NCBI RefSeq assembly: GCF_014638845.1
Contig: NZ_BMFP01000001.1
Location: 581,337-645,336, forward strand
Direction of reading: 5' to 3'
Source of the DNA: Pontibacter amylolyticus
Lineage (GTDB): Bacteria > Bacteroidota > Bacteroidia > Cytophagales > Hymenobacteraceae
DNA: 64,000 bases
This document shows, one piece after another, positions 25,741 through 33,523 of this stretch (within the stretch, counting starts at the first letter, position 1; each line of letters starts with the position of its first letter). The notes beneath the pieces were generated by a model, which was not told the origin of the DNA, made no database searches, and was given only the letters and a program-made list of their open reading frames with translations. Both the position numbers and the translations under genes were made by a program.

Positions 25741-26355
25741 ATGAAAATTTATCTCCTGATTTCCTCCCTCCTGCTCTTCTCCATCCTGATACTTTCGACA
25801 CCTGTTCTGAAAAATCAGCCGAAAACAGACAGGAAGCCGGCCGTCTCCGGGACTGTACTGCAAGCAAATCAGGAGCAGATTAAACGAGGAGAGCACCTGG
25901 TGCTTACTTCTGCCTGCCACGACTGCCATACGCCCAAAAAAATGACCGACAAGGGTCCAGTGATGGACTACGACAGAGCCTTGTCCGGACATCCTGCTAA
26001 TGAGCCGGCACCTGACGTAAACCGCAAGGAAATGGAACAGAAGGGCTTGATCGTGACCAGTACACTGACTTCCTGGGTGGGGCCCTGGGGAATTTCGTAT
26101 GCAGCCAACCTAACCTCCGATGCGACCGGTATCGGCAAGTGGACGGAGAAACAGTTTTTCACGGCCATTCGGGAGGGCAAGTATAAGGGTCTGGAAAACT
26201 CCCGGATGCTACTGCCACCTATGCCCTGGGATATGTACAAAAACATGACAGACGAAGAGTTGCGGGCCATCTTCGCCTACCTTAAATCCACCAAGCCGAT
26301 CAAGAACGTAGTTCCGGCCCCCACCCCTCCGGTGACTGCCGCATCCGGCAAATAG
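25741..26355 (+). CDS. Membrane-anchored c-type cytochrome
   Basis: 204 residues. An N-terminal hydrophobic segment (residues 3-20) acts as signal or anchor. One heme site is visible, CHDCH near residue 60, and the probable axial Met is in LPPMPW near 158. The end is Pro/Ala-rich. An electron carrier of the periplasm; partner oxidase or dehydrogenase not in the window. Confidence 0.82.
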   Translation: MKIYLLISSLLLFSILILSTPVLKNQPKTDRKPAVSGTVLQANQEQIKRGEHLVLTSACHDCHTPKKMTDKGPVMDYDRALSGHPANEPAPDVNRKEMEQKGLIVTSTLTSWVGPWGISYAANLTSDATGIGKWTEKQFFTAIREGKYKGLENSRMLLPPMPWDMYKNMTDEELRAIFAYLKSTKPIKNVVPAPTPPVTAASGK

Positions 26356-26431
26356 AGAACTTACATTGTTTCGATCCATCAATCCAAAAGGTCCGCTGGC
26401 TAGATCAGGCAGGCCTGGCTGGTAGTGGCTG

Positions 26432-26497
26432 GCGCGGGCTTGCAGCTCGTACCGAAACCGACGCAACCTATACCTTCAGCTTGGGTAGCCGCACGAA
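26432..26497. repeat. Interspersed intergenic repeat, partial copy
   Basis: GCGCGGGCTTGCAGCTCGT then ACCTATACCTTCAGC and a weak right end GCACGAAC. Lies between the cytochrome and histidine kinase genes. Confidence 0.5.
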
Positions 26498-26555
26498 CAA
26501 CATAACCTGTGTTCTGTTTAAAGAGTAAATAGCTTGAAAAAAACGCTAACTCTGC

Positions 26556-27689
26556 ATGAACCCACAGCATTCACCGGAAGCACTCAACTCTTTTTTTATT
26601 GAGCAGGTTAAAGACTACGCCATATTCGCGATGGATACCGAGGGTATCATTACCACCTGGAACCAGGGAGTAGAGCAGCTGAAGGGATACAGAGAAGAGG
26701 AATTTGTTGGCCATTTTTATGGTATGCTGTTTCCGGATGAATACCAGCAGGCGGGCAAACCCCAGACAGAACTGAAATCTGCCCTGGAAGAAGGCGTGTA
26801 CGAAGCGCAGGACTGGCGCAAGCGAAAAGACGGTTCCCTGTTCTGGGCCAATGTTAAACTTACCCCCATTTACGCAGACGGCAAGCACATCGGTTTCACG
26901 AAGATAACGGGCGACAGAACCGTGCAGAAAGAGCTGCGGGACAAGCTGGCGGCACGCCAGCAAAGTGCGCTCGAGCACAAGAATACCGAACTGGAGCGCA
27001 TCAACCTTGACCTGGATACCTTCATTTACACAGCCTCCCACGATCTCCGGTCTCCGATCATGAACATAGAAGGGCTGATGGATATCCTGAAAAGGGAACT
27101 GGAGGCCTCTGATGCCCTGAACAGCACCACAGAAGAGATTTTACAGTATGTGGTGGATTCTGTTAACCGGTTTAAACGGACCATTGCCGACCTGACCGAG
27201 ATCAGTAGGATGCAGAAGGGTTTCAGCGAAAGTGCTTCAAGTGAGGTGATCAACATCAAGGAAGTGTACGATGAGATCATGGCGGATATGAACAGTCCCG
27301 CCAGGCTAAAGGACTGCTTCATCCATACTGACCTGCAGGTGTATCAGCTTACGTTCTCACGGAAAAACTTCAGGAGTATTTTGTACAACCTGATCAGCAA
27401 TGCCATCAAGTTTCAGTCGCCGGACCGTGACTGCCTGATCACGCTAAGCACACGTTTGGAAGAACCCTGGGTGGTGTTAAGCATGAAAGACAATGGGCTG
27501 GGTATAAACGTTCGCCAGCAAACCCAGCTGTTCACGATGTTCAAACGATTTCATGACCATGTGGAAGGCACCGGCATCGGGCTATACATGGTAAAGCGCA
27601 TCCTGGAAAATGCCGGCGGCAAAATAGAAGTGGAAAGCGAAGAGGATGCCGGCACAGAATTCAGGCTCTATTTCCCGGCAGCTGTTTAA
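26556..27689 (+). CDS. PAS sensor histidine kinase (orphan)
   Basis: 377-residue cytoplasmic kinase: one PAS domain (about 10-125), a short coiled coil, a HisKA-like helix with the phospho-acceptor in ASHDLRSP (near 163) and an HATPase domain (N box LYNLISNAIKF, G1 DNGLGI, G2 GTGIGLYMVK). No membrane segment. It closely resembles the C-terminal part of the kinase at 42472. No response regulator gene is adjacent, so the partner is elsewhere. Confidence 0.92.
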   Translation: MNPQHSPEALNSFFIEQVKDYAIFAMDTEGIITTWNQGVEQLKGYREEEFVGHFYGMLFPDEYQQAGKPQTELKSALEEGVYEAQDWRKRKDGSLFWANVKLTPIYADGKHIGFTKITGDRTVQKELRDKLAARQQSALEHKNTELERINLDLDTFIYTASHDLRSPIMNIEGLMDILKRELEASDALNSTTEEILQYVVDSVNRFKRTIADLTEISRMQKGFSESASSEVINIKEVYDEIMADMNSPARLKDCFIHTDLQVYQLTFSRKNFRSILYNLISNAIKFQSPDRDCLITLSTRLEEPWVVLSMKDNGLGINVRQQTQLFTMFKRFHDHVEGTGIGLYMVKRILENAGGKIEVESEEDAGTEFRLYFPAAV

Positions 27690-27713
27690 GGCTTTCTTTG
27701 GACTTGCTATGAC

Positions 27714-28193
27714 TTAATAAGCCAGCAACCTTCCGCAGGCAATCACCACCACCCACACCACCAGCGAGCACACCGCCACCCCTTTGGCAATCCGGGGCGT
27801 GTTACCGCTCCCCCAATCCGGCGAGGAAGGCGCGAGAAACCAGTGAAAATATCCGGCATTTATACCTCCCACCGCGAGTACGATCAGCTTGGTGTGAAAT
27901 ACGGGATCGCCTGCCAGCGCGACCGCGTTGGTGCTGAACAGCAGTAAACCGGAAGGAACGATCAGGTATAGGCCCCTTCTGGACCAGGGCAACAGATGGT
28001 GGGCTAAATCCGGAACAGGCAGGTTTCTGGAAAAACCCAGCAGACGCAGATCGAACAGGAAAGCGGCGCCCACCAGCAGCACGATGCCCAGGATGTGAAG
28101 GATCTCCAGAAAAGGGTATAGCCAGGTAGATTGCCGGATAGCGCTGGCCAGCGCTGATTCTTCCAGCCCTTGCAGCAGCCCGATCACGGTCAC
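27714..28193 (-). CDS. DUF6644 family membrane protein
   Basis: 159 residues with four hydrophobic segments (LHILGIVLLVGAAFLF, YLIVPSGLLLF, LIVLAVGGINAGYF and the C-terminal VCSLVVWVVVIA). The start is GTG, two bases after the stop codon of the upstream DUF6152 gene, so the two are co-translated. The pairing DUF6152-DUF6644 is recurrent in my experience; function unknown. Confidence 0.78.
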   Translation of the reverse strand: MTVIGLLQGLEESALASAIRQSTWLYPFLEILHILGIVLLVGAAFLFDLRLLGFSRNLPVPDLAHHLLPWSRRGLYLIVPSGLLLFSTNAVALAGDPVFHTKLIVLAVGGINAGYFHWFLAPSSPDWGSGNTPRIAKGVAVCSLVVWVVVIACGRLLAY

Positions 28194-28195
28194 CG

Positions 28196-28549
28196 CTAGC
28201 GTAGTTCTATCTTCTTATCCCCGACATATACCCGCTCTGCTCGCATTTCATTTTTCACTTCCTTATGCGGATAGCCCACCACCCGCACCGAGTCGCCGGC
28301 CTGCAGCATACCCTTGCTCAGCCCGCGGGAGCTCATTCTGCTGGGTGGAGCCAGCACCACTGTCCAGGTTTTGTCCTCGTACTGCAGCTTCAACATGCCA
28401 TGCGGGTTTTCATAAGTGATTTCCTCCACCAGGCCGGTATAGTCAAGCGTTTTGGTCTGGTCGTAGTTTGCCCAGCCATGGTGCAACACAGAGAAAGCGG
28501 CAGCCAAAGGCAGGAATATAAGCAGGAGTAGTTTGGCAGGTAAGATCAT
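28196..28549 (-). CDS. DUF6152 family exported protein
   Basis: 117 residues: signal peptide (residues 1-20), then HHGWANYDQTKTLDYTGLVEEI, a typical small beta-barrel-like DUF6152 domain with the conserved NPHGMLKLQY stretch. Likely periplasmic. First gene of the two-gene unit with DUF6644. Function unknown. Confidence 0.8.
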   Translation of the reverse strand: MILPAKLLLLIFLPLAAAFSVLHHGWANYDQTKTLDYTGLVEEITYENPHGMLKLQYEDKTWTVVLAPPSRMSSRGLSKGMLQAGDSVRVVGYPHKEVKNEMRAERVYVGDKKIELR

Positions 28550-28650
28550 AAGTATAAATGAGTTAGTGTTACACTTATGTAAAAACGAGGGAAACTAAAA
28601 AAGGTGTAGGTGTTAGCCCAGGACTTGCCACCATCTTGCCCATCGAAGAA

Positions 28651-28667
28651 AGTTTGCAGCTCGTGCC
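28651..28667 (+). repeat. Interspersed repeat, left end only
   Basis: AGTTTGCAGCTCGTGCC followed by TATACC; the right end is missing. Confidence 0.4.
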
Positions 28668-28698
28668 TATACCCTCCCACCCAACTATACTTGTGGCT

Positions 28699-29505
28699 TT
28701 ACCTGCACTGATAGGTATAGCTTACCACTTCTTCCCTCCCATCGCTATACCTGGTAATGGCCGTAGTCGGAAAGCCCTGTTCGTTGTAGGTATAGGCGGT
28801 GGTATGGCTGGGGAAGCTTGGGTTAACTTCCTGCACGGTATAGCGAACCAGGTTGTGCGCAGACGGTGGCCGCAGCGGCTCGAAATAGGTATGGGCCAGC
28901 GAGGCGGCTGGCAGGGGATTCGCATCTTAGCTCAACTGCACATGGTAGTAGCTATCAGCGCCCGGAACCAGCTGCTCTAAGGAAACAGGATCGCCCTCCT
29001 CATAGGTATACCGCCACATTAGTTCCGTAACCGGCTTTCCGGAAGACATACTGACATACTGCGCCTCGGCAAGTTCATGCCGGCTGTTATAGATCAGGGT
29101 ATAGTAGCCCAGTTCCACTTCTTTGAAGTCGCCGGTGCGCGTGTTGAACCTGGTCTGCTTCGCCAGCTTTCCCTGCCCGTTGTACTCGTTCACGTAACGG
29201 TTATACTTCTGTACAACCTCTGTTACCTGCCCTTTTTTGTTATACTTCAGTTCGGCTTTTTCGAAATACAAACCTGCGTAATCTGTCTGGAAAATGGCAG
29301 CGAGCGCCTGCCTGTCGGTATACTCCAGCCGGGTCGTGATCGTCTGGGGCTTGATGGGGTTACCAGGATAAAGCACAGGGTCATAAGTGAGCGTACTGGT
29401 TTGCTCCACCAGCAGGCACTCCGGCACCGCTACCGGTACAGGTTCATCGCGCTCGGAGCAGCCCCACAGCAGCAGGACCAGGGGAAAAAGGAAGCGTACA
29501 TTCAT
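28699..29505 (-). pseudogene. Lipoprotein gene interrupted by one in-frame stop codon
   Basis: From the ATG at 29505 (or 29514) the frame encodes a lipoprotein (lipobox LLLWGC) and ends at TAA 28929-28927, codon 193. The same frame then continues, without shift, for 75 more sensible codons (DANPLP, HTYFEPLRPP, AYTYNEQGFPTTA, VVSYTYQCR) to a stop at 28699. The downstream part has the tyrosine-rich YTYNEQG repeat style of the upstream part. A TAC or TAT to TAA change explains it. So this is either a recent nonsense mutation, a sequencing error or readthrough. Function unknown; next to another lipoprotein gene. Confidence 0.8.
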
Positions 29506-29572
29506 GCCAGCCATGTGGTTAAATCTTGACCAATCAGATAAAAGCTTGTTTCGTGCAAGAGCACGCTCCTCC

Positions 29573-30265
29573 TTATTTGACAGGGACACCCACTATCGCG
29601 AATTCCTGCACCACTAGGGTATCGCCCTCGCGGAGCAAGGAAATGCCTGTTGGGTCAAACTGGTTGCTGACGACCATGCCGCGGCCACTGGACTGCCGTT
29701 GATGGGCATAAGCCAGGCGGTGTAAGAGCAGGTCCGGTCTTTTCAGGGAAGCCACCAATCGCTCTTTTGTTTTGTAGGTATAGTCATACCCCGTGTTCAG
29801 GGCAGGTGGCAAGGGTTGAATGTCGTAGATAAGGGGCTTGTGCTTGCTGATGCCAGCGAGTAAATTCATGTAGAACTCGTCGTAGCGGCTATACCCGCCA
29901 TTGCGCTCTTCTTTAGAAGTAAGCACCAGCGCATCGTTCTGCTTCTGCACCTCATACTTGGTCACCCTCCCGTTATCCATTGCTGCTTCTGAACCGGACA
30001 GAAAAGTGATTTTGGCGCCGGATGCATCCTCAGGCTCCGTGGCCCCCAAATCGTAGAGCGACTGCATTCTCAGGGTTAACGCGTGGCCCTTGATAAAGGT
30101 CTGGTCTTTCACCTCCCCCTTGCGTGTAAACATCCGGACGGGTTGTACCTGGTCAATCCGCTTGAGTTCGAATGTAGCGGGATAATCCAGGCCCGGACCA
30201 TCAGCGTCTTTGTCGCAGGCGCTCAGCCATACGAGTGCGAAGAAAAGGAGTAAGCGTGTTTTCAT
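29573..30265 (-). CDS. Lipoprotein of unknown function
   Basis: 230 residues; signal with lipobox WLSAC (Cys at 17), then a mixed alpha/beta mature part without known motifs. Probably in the same transcript as the broken lipoprotein gene 67 bases downstream. Confidence 0.75.
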   Translation of the reverse strand: MKTRLLLFFALVWLSACDKDADGPGLDYPATFELKRIDQVQPVRMFTRKGEVKDQTFIKGHALTLRMQSLYDLGATEPEDASGAKITFLSGSEAAMDNGRVTKYEVQKQNDALVLTSKEERNGGYSRYDEFYMNLLAGISKHKPLIYDIQPLPPALNTGYDYTYKTKERLVASLKRPDLLLHRLAYAHQRQSSGRGMVVSNQFDPTGISLLREGDTLVVQEFAIVGVPVK

Positions 30266-30506
30266 GTAAACAGGTGTTAGGCAGACAAATATATCTTTTT
30301 CTGAATAAAAGTATAATGTTCAACGTGTATTTAATTAATGCCTCTGATAACGGCAACATTGCCAGTGTGCCCTTGCAGTTCTGGCTGATAATTACCGTAG
30401 GTATAGCGTCCTACATACTTCATCTCAACAGAAATTACGTATAGGGCTTAGCCGCTTTACGGGTGCCTGCGGCTGACAGGTTGGAGTTCGGAAAAGCTTA
30501 AAAGGC

Positions 30507-31298
30507 ATGGCGACAGAAATTATGTACGACCATAACAGTATCCTGATTGTGGCGGTGTTGTTTGTGTTGATACTGGCAGCCCAGGAAGCAGGCTACCGGA
30601 TCGGACACCGCTACCAGCGCAAAACCGACACAGACCTAAAAGCGCAGACCAGTACGATACAGGCCGGCACCCTGGGTTTGCTGGCGCTTATACTTGGTTT
30701 TACCTTCAACATGGCCCTGCAGCGCTACAACAACCGAAGCGAGGCCGTTATAAATGAGGCCAACGCCATCGGCACCGCCCTGATGCGCGCCCACCTGCTT
30801 CCCGCGCCCTACGATTCGATTTCGCATGTACTGCTCCAGCAATACCTCGACCTGCGCCTGGCCCTCAGCAACACCGATTACGCCATGGTGACAGAGCAGG
30901 AGGCGCTTGCCACCGAGACTGAAGCGCTGCAGCGCAAGATCTGGGAGAATGCCGTAAAGGCAGCCCGTGTGGATCCGCGCACGGTTACTACCGGTTTCTT
31001 TATCAACTCGCTCAATAACATGATAGACGCCCACAGCAAACGGAATGCCCTGCTGGCGATGCATGTACCCGAGGTCATTCTATACCTGCTGTTCATTGTG
31101 TTCATCATGTCAGGGGCCCTGATCGGGTATGGCAGCGGACTGGGCCAAAAGCGCACCACGCTACCATCTGCATTCCTGATTTCCATGATCTGCCTGGTGG
31201 TGTTCATCATCATTGACCTGGACCGGCCAAAACGTGGTATTATCAAAGTAAACCAACAGAGTATGGAACAACTCAAACAAGATGAGAAGCCGGAGTAA
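30507..31298 (+). CDS. Bestrophin-like (DUF4239) membrane protein
   Basis: 263 residues. Two hydrophobic segments near the N-terminus (residues 9-27 and 50-70, with LGLLALILGFTFNMA), a cytoplasmic or periplasmic helical loop with the conserved EANAIGTALMRAHLL, and two more segments at about 190-210 and 222-240. This is the DUF4239 pattern, distantly related to bestrophin channels. Ion transport is inferred only from the family. Confidence 0.8.
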   Translation: MATEIMYDHNSILIVAVLFVLILAAQEAGYRIGHRYQRKTDTDLKAQTSTIQAGTLGLLALILGFTFNMALQRYNNRSEAVINEANAIGTALMRAHLLPAPYDSISHVLLQQYLDLRLALSNTDYAMVTEQEALATETEALQRKIWENAVKAARVDPRTVTTGFFINSLNNMIDAHSKRNALLAMHVPEVILYLLFIVFIMSGALIGYGSGLGQKRTTLPSAFLISMICLVVFIIIDLDRPKRGIIKVNQQSMEQLKQDEKPE

Positions 31299-31439
31299 TA
31301 ACAGGATTTTCGCGCTTTGTTTGAATTACCCTGCTTGTTTTACTTGGTTGATAAGTATGCTGATCTTGCCCAATGGCAGCTTTGTTAAAATACCCCGGAA
31401 TAACCCGTTGATAATGGATTAAAGTGCGTATCTTAGGAT

Positions 31440-31616
31440 ATGCTAGAAAATACATTCCCCATCGGATCTGAAGTGTTCGCCAAAGTGAATCCGGATCTAA
31501 AATTAATAATCAGACAATACCTGAAGCGCATCTACTACTGCACCATTGTTGGCAACCCTTTGCAGCGGGATCTGGTGTACTTCGAGCGGGAGTTGATACC
31601 GGTACGAGTTAAATAA
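31440..31616 (+). CDS. Small conserved-looking protein, 58 aa
   Basis: Starts MLENTFPIGSEVFAKVNPDL and continues with YLKRIYYCTIV and LVYFERELIP. It resembles small proteins I recall from Hymenobacter and Pontibacter genomes; no function is known. A good terminator lies six bases after the stop, which supports that it is a gene. Confidence 0.6.
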   Translation: MLENTFPIGSEVFAKVNPDLKLIIRQYLKRIYYCTIVGNPLQRDLVYFERELIPVRVK

Positions 31617-31621
31617 AAAGT

Positions 31622-31653
31622 GAAAGCCCCCGCCAAAAGCAGGGGCTTTTTTA
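31622..31653 (+). terminator. Rho-independent terminator after small gene
   Basis: AAAGCCCC pairs with GGGGCTTT across an 11-base loop, followed by six T. Confidence 0.8.
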
Positions 31654-31727
31654 ATAGACAAGCTTTTTTCAGTCGGATATACTTTCGAAAGCTCCTGATT
31701 GCTGGTAACTCAGCAAGCTTACCAAAT

Positions 31728-32342
31728 CTACGTGATACTGTAGGTCATCAGCGGAATGTTAGCATACTGACCGGCATCTGTCAGGATCAGGCCTACGCCT
31801 TTGGCCCAGAAGTAATTCATCTCGATGCCCGAATCAATCTCCATTTCCATGAAAGTAATAGAGGTCTTGGTTTGCACATGGATCACCTCCTTGTAGGTCT
31901 TGCCCTCCACCGTTTTGGTCATGTTTTTGGCGATAATGGTAAAGGTCGTTTTGGTATCGATGCCATTCATCACATTGGTCTGGAACCATGGCTTGCCCTC
32001 GGGCATCTCTTCTTTCAGAAACGTCAGGGCTATATTACCAATGGTTGGATCCATTCCGATGCCGGTATACACGCCCTTTTCTTTCAGCAGATAAGACTTT
32101 CTTGTTTCACTTCCCTGCTTCGTTTCAAACTCTGAATAGGTTTTCCCTTCGATGACCTTGGTGTTGCCTGTGGCGGTAACCGAGTAAGGATTGGTACCAC
32201 CATAATTCCAGGTGGAGCCTTTTGTAGTAGGGAAGTAATCCAGTTCAGTTGTTGCCGGAGAAGTATCTTCGTCCTTGTCGCCACACGAAACCAGGATGCC
32301 CAGCATCAGGCACCACATCAATACAAATCTAAGTTTGTTCAT
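31728..32342 (-). CDS. Lipoprotein of unknown function
   Basis: 204 residues; lipobox ILVSC with Cys at about 20, acidic DKDEDTSP linker, then a beta-rich domain with DYFPTTKGSTWNY. Probably an outer-membrane lipoprotein. No motif identifies its role. Confidence 0.78.
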   Translation of the reverse strand: MNKLRFVLMWCLMLGILVSCGDKDEDTSPATTELDYFPTTKGSTWNYGGTNPYSVTATGNTKVIEGKTYSEFETKQGSETRKSYLLKEKGVYTGIGMDPTIGNIALTFLKEEMPEGKPWFQTNVMNGIDTKTTFTIIAKNMTKTVEGKTYKEVIHVQTKTSITFMEMEIDSGIEMNYFWAKGVGLILTDAGQYANIPLMTYSIT

Positions 32343-32575
32343 AGATATATAGTTATTTTACTATGCAAGATAGGAAAATAAAATTACCGCGAAAATGGAA
32401 TAATTTTCTGTCCTGTCAAGCAGCAACCCTAGGCCATCTGATTGCCACAGCGTATCAAATCTCGAAAAGTAAGAAATGCCTTTGAGTGAACATTTACCCC
32501 TATAATCAGTTAAAAGAAAATGCCTGTCGGCATACCCTGAACAACATCTATAACCACTAAAACAAACTTAAAATC

Positions 32576-33412
32576 ATGCCTTTTATCGAAACAGAAGACA
32601 TCCAGCGGGGAGAGAATGTATACCTGAATTACCAGGACCATGGCGACGGACAGCCCGTGATCCTGATCCATGGCTGGCCGCTGAGCCACAAGATGTGGGA
32701 GAACCAGGTACAGGCTGTTGTGGATGCCGGCTTCCGCTGCATCGCCTACGACCGCCGCGGCTTTGGAGACTCCGACCGGCCTTACCTCCACTATGACTAT
32801 ACCTCCCTGGCTCTTGACCTGCGTGCCCTGATCGAGCAGCTCGACCTGCGACACTGCGTATTGGTGGGCTTCTCGATGGGAGGCGGTGAAGTAGTGCGCT
32901 ACCTGAGCATGTATGGCAACGACCGCATCGACAAGGCCGTGCTCATCAGCTCCATCATCCCGATCGTGAAGAAAACGGACGATAACCCGAAGGGCGTGCC
33001 GGAAGACAAGCTGGACGGGATCATGGAAGCGCTCCAAACCAAGCGGGTGACTTTCCTGGCGGAGTTCAGCAAGCTGTTCTACAACTCCAGCGATAACAAA
33101 GACACGGCTACAGAAGAGGTGCTGCAGTATGACTGGACGATTGCCACGGCTGCGTCTCCGCACGCTACCATCGAAACAGCCAAAGCCTGGGGCCATACGG
33201 ACTTCCGCCCCGAACTGCGCAACGTAACGGTACCAACGCTGATCGTACACGGCGATGCCGACCAGATCGTGCCGATCGAAACCAGCAGCGACCAGGCTTC
33301 CAAAGAGATCCGGCAGAACAAATACATTAAAATCAAGAACGCCCCACACGGCTTGTTCCTGACACACAAAGAAGAGCTGAATAATGCGCTGCTGGATTTC
33401 CTGCGGCAGTAG
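32576..33412 (+). CDS. Alpha/beta hydrolase, non-heme haloperoxidase-like
   Basis: 278 residues. HGWPLS forms the oxyanion region near residue 25, the nucleophile Ser is in GFSMGGGE near 98, the acid in VHGDADQIV near 226 and the His in NAPHGLFL near 259. This is the perhydrolase/non-heme chloroperoxidase branch. Cytoplasmic; natural substrate unknown. Confidence 0.88.
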   Translation: MPFIETEDIQRGENVYLNYQDHGDGQPVILIHGWPLSHKMWENQVQAVVDAGFRCIAYDRRGFGDSDRPYLHYDYTSLALDLRALIEQLDLRHCVLVGFSMGGGEVVRYLSMYGNDRIDKAVLISSIIPIVKKTDDNPKGVPEDKLDGIMEALQTKRVTFLAEFSKLFYNSSDNKDTATEEVLQYDWTIATAASPHATIETAKAWGHTDFRPELRNVTVPTLIVHGDADQIVPIETSSDQASKEIRQNKYIKIKNAPHGLFLTHKEELNNALLDFLRQ

Positions 33413-33426
33413 ACAATTTTGGAGTA

Positions 33427-33445
33427 GCGACCTTGCAGCTCGTGC
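33427..33445 (+). repeat. Interspersed repeat, left end only
   Basis: GCGACCTTGCAGCTCGTGC; the rest of the unit is missing. Confidence 0.4.
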
Positions 33446-33467
33446 TAGCGATGCAATGCCAAACAAA

Positions 33468-33500
33468 AAGGTCCGGACTCTTTAGCCCGGACCTTTCTTA
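33468..33500. terminator. Bidirectional terminator
   Basis: AAAGGTCCGG pairs perfectly with CCGGACCTTT between the converging hydrolase and acylase genes, with A and T tracts on the two sides. Confidence 0.8.
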
Positions 33501-33523
33501 TTATTCAGATCAAATTAGAGTTT

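Noticed and set aside
30316-30444. 42-codon frame with one hydrophobic segment on the plus strand
   Set aside because: Plausible small membrane protein, but no terminator, promoter or homologue known to me.
32510-33466. 318-codon open frame on the minus strand
   Set aside because: Antisense to the alpha/beta hydrolase, which has a full catalytic triad.
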